Shown here piece after piece: positions 62,562 to 64,000 of a stretch of DNA of 64,000 bases; positions within the stretch are counted from its first letter, which is position 1, and every line of letters begins with the position of its first letter. The notes beneath the pieces were generated by a model that saw only the letters and a program-made list of their open reading frames with translations, had not been told where the DNA came from and did no database searches. Position numbers and translations under genes: made by a program. The stretch comes from Vibrio sp. RE86. Its GTDB lineage: Bacteria > Pseudomonadota > Gammaproteobacteria > Enterobacterales > Vibrionaceae. The stretch covers positions 25,297 through 89,296 of the forward strand of contig NZ_VTXI01000018.1 of assembly GCF_013114545.1 (NCBI RefSeq), given 5' to 3'.

Positions 62562-63854
62562 ATGACCAAATCAGCAGATCTATTTGAAAAAGCACAACAG
62601 ACAATCCCAGGTGGGGTGAACTCTCCTGTACGTGCTTTTAATGGTGTTGGCGGCGCACCAATTTTCGTTGAGCGTGCAGACGGCCCATTGATTTTTGATG
62701 CTGACGGCAAAGCGTACATCGACTACGTAGGCTCTTGGGGTCCTATGATTTTAGGTCACAACCATGCAGTAATTCGTGAAGCTGTGATTGATGCTGCTCA
62801 ACGTGGTCTAAGCTTTGGCGCGCCTACAGAGATGGAAATCGCTATGGCTGAGCTTGTTTCTGAACTAGTACCGTCAATGGAGCAAATCCGCATGGTAAGT
62901 TCTGGTACAGAAGCAACAATGAGCGCAATCCGCCTAGCACGTGGCTACACTGGCCGCGACAAGATCATGAAATTCGAAGGTTGCTACCACGGCCACGCAG
63001 ATAGCCTATTGGTAAAAGCAGGCTCTGGCGCTCTAACGTTAGGTCAGCCAAGCTCTCCTGGCGTTCCGGCTGATTTTGCTAAGCACACTCTAACAGCAAC
63101 ATTTAACGATCTAGACTCTGTCCGTGAGCTGTTTGCAGCAAACAAAGGTGAGATCGCTTGTATTATCGTTGAACCAGTTGCCGGTAACATGAACTGTATT
63201 CCACCAGTAGAAGGTTTCCACGAAGGTCTTCGTCAGATTTGTGATGAAGAAGGTGCACTGCTGATCTTTGATGAAGTAATGACAGGTTTCCGTGTTGCTC
63301 TAGGTGGCGCGCAAGGCTATTACAACATCAAGCCAGACCTAACGACTCTGGGTAAAGTTATCGGTGGTGGTATGCCAGTGGGCGCGTTTGGTGGTCGTAA
63401 AGAAGTGATGCAATACATCGCACCTACAGGCCCAGTTTACCAAGCAGGTACACTTTCAGGTAACCCAGTAGCAATGGCTGCAGGCTTTGCATGTTTGAAC
63501 CTTCTAAAAGAAGAAGGTAACGAAAAACGCCTAGCGTCAAAGACAAAACAACTTGCAGATGGCTTTAAAACACTGGCCGATAATCATGGTATTCCACTAG
63601 TGGTTAATCAGGTTGGCGGTATGTTTGGCTTCTTCTTCACTGAGCAAGAGACAATCACTAGCTACGAAGACGTGACGAAGTGTGATATTGAACGCTTCAA
63701 GCGCTTCTTCCACCTAATGCTGGATCACGGCGTTTACTTAGCGCCTTCTGCATTTGAGGCAAGCTTTACTTCTCTAGCTCATGGCAGCAAAGAGATTGAA
63801 GCAACTCTAGAAGCAGCAGATCGCTGTTTTGCGATTCTAGCAAAAGAAGCGTAA
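62562..63854 (+). CDS. hemL: Glutamate-1-semialdehyde 2,1-aminomutase
   Basis: A PLP enzyme that makes 5-aminolevulinate for haem synthesis by the C5 pathway. The ATG at 62562 (MTKSADLFEKAQQTIPGGVN) has AAGAGGA eight nt upstream and gives 430 residues; the open frame upstream is not conserved. The PLP lysine is in TTLGKVIGGGMPVGAFGG, and SSGTEATMSAIRLARG is typical of class III aminotransferases. Divergent from erpA. Confidence 0.98.
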   Translation: MTKSADLFEKAQQTIPGGVNSPVRAFNGVGGAPIFVERADGPLIFDADGKAYIDYVGSWGPMILGHNHAVIREAVIDAAQRGLSFGAPTEMEIAMAELVSELVPSMEQIRMVSSGTEATMSAIRLARGYTGRDKIMKFEGCYHGHADSLLVKAGSGALTLGQPSSPGVPADFAKHTLTATFNDLDSVRELFAANKGEIACIIVEPVAGNMNCIPPVEGFHEGLRQICDEEGALLIFDEVMTGFRVALGGAQGYYNIKPDLTTLGKVIGGGMPVGAFGGRKEVMQYIAPTGPVYQAGTLSGNPVAMAAGFACLNLLKEEGNEKRLASKTKQLADGFKTLADNHGIPLVVNQVGGMFGFFFTEQETITSYEDVTKCDIERFKRFFHLMLDHGVYLAPSAFEASFTSLAHGSKEIEATLEAADRCFAILAKEA

Positions 63855-63880
63855 TCCTCATTTACGCGATTTAAAACGAT

Positions 63881-63907
63881 AAAAGGCTGCACAATGCAGC
63901 CTTAATT
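63881..63907 (+). terminator. Rho-independent terminator of hemL
   Basis: An eight-bp stem AAGGCTGC/GCAGCCTT with a five-nt loop. The tail is T-rich but interrupted. Confidence 0.75.
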
Positions 63908-63972
63908 ATATGGTCCGCCTCACTCTCAAGCCCTACGCTTAGAGTAGGCTCTCAAAACGAGGTGAACCATAT
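63908..63972 (+). promoter_or_regulatory. Hairpin covering the start region of the last gene
   Basis: Arms 63908-63921 and 63959-63972 pair over 14 positions with one C-A mismatch and one G-U. An inner helix AGCCCTAC/GTAGGCT sits in the loop. The 3' arm contains the Shine-Dalgarno GAGGTG and the first two bases of the start codon. A translational control element is inferred. Confidence 0.5.
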
Positions 63973-64000
63973 GTCTACCATCCACATTTTAGGTATCGAT
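63971..64000 (+). CDS. Start of an unidentified CDS (partial, 10 codons)
   Basis: The ATG at 63971 after GAGGTG opens MSTIHILGID and runs off the window. A hydrophobic beta strand followed by Gly is compatible with a Rossmann fold, such as a dehydrogenase or ketopantoate-reductase type protein. Ten residues are too few to assign a function. Confidence 0.5.
   Translation, partial: MSTIHILGID

Overview
The window is a chromosomal segment of a Vibrio species, most likely from the larger chromosome. Diagnostic gene products include an OmpU-type porin, VpsR, HlyU, NhaR beside an NptA-type Na+/phosphate transporter, and a ShyC-type M23 endopeptidase. The gene order (murJ-ribF-ileS-lspA-fkpB-ispH, rppH-ptsP-lgt-thyA, ftsH-folP-glmM, ompU-dacB-tyrS-shyC, erpA/hemL) matches what I recall of the V. 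cholerae VC0626-VC0688 region. No rRNA, tRNA, CRISPR array, prophage or complete insertion sequence was seen. Almost everything is core genome.

Region by region. 1-5.45 kb: a MurNAc/peptidoglycan-recycling cluster (divergent RpiR regulator; SSS symporter, BadF-type sugar kinase, anmK, murQ) with palindromic operator candidates between the divergent units. 5.45-10 kb: an orphan tripartite hybrid histidine kinase, a DUF2799 lipoprotein, and a CstA/BtsT-family transporter preceded by five direct repeats at an exact 20-bp period. 10-18.3 kb: isoprenoid, lipoprotein, translation, flavin and lipid II flippase genes (ispH, fkpB, lspA, ileS, ribF, murJ) and rpsT. 18.4-22 kb: hlyU, nhaR, nptA and a phosphoribosyltransferase. 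22-27.4 kb: the rppH-ptsP-tauE-lgt-thyA operon. 28-32.3 kb: mutH, a DUF6482-like gene, tas, a DUF1127-like gene with a 38-codon ORF upstream, and vpsR. 32.8-41.2 kb: lysS, prfB (with its programmed frameshift), brnQ, trmN6, srmB and prfC. 41.4-50.3 kb: a GGDEF/EAL protein, rimI, holD, glmM, folP, ftsH, rlmE, yhbY and greA. 50.8-57.4 kb: ompU, dacB, a CBS-less MgtE-like transporter, tyrS and shyC. 57.5-64 kb: an RND pump pair, erpA, hemL and the first ten codons of another gene.

Two themes recur. Cell-wall metabolism runs through the window: MurNAc recycling, murJ, glmM, dacB, shyC and the lipoprotein enzymes lspA and lgt. Translation factors and RNA enzymes are also frequent: ileS, lysS, tyrS, prfB, prfC, rpsT, rlmE, yhbY, srmB, trmN6 and rppH.

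I found no clearly undescribed multi-gene system. The best leads are non-coding or very small. They are the five phased repeats before the cstA-like gene, the 38-codon ORF with a strong Shine-Dalgarno before the DUF1127-like gene, a 14-codon ORF in a long leader of the MgtE-like gene, a hairpin covering the start site of the last gene, two ERIC elements abutting stop codons, a MITE-like inverted-repeat element, and a 7 x 7-bp tandem repeat upstream of vpsR. Alternative start codons are common: GTG in at least eight genes and TTG in rpsT.
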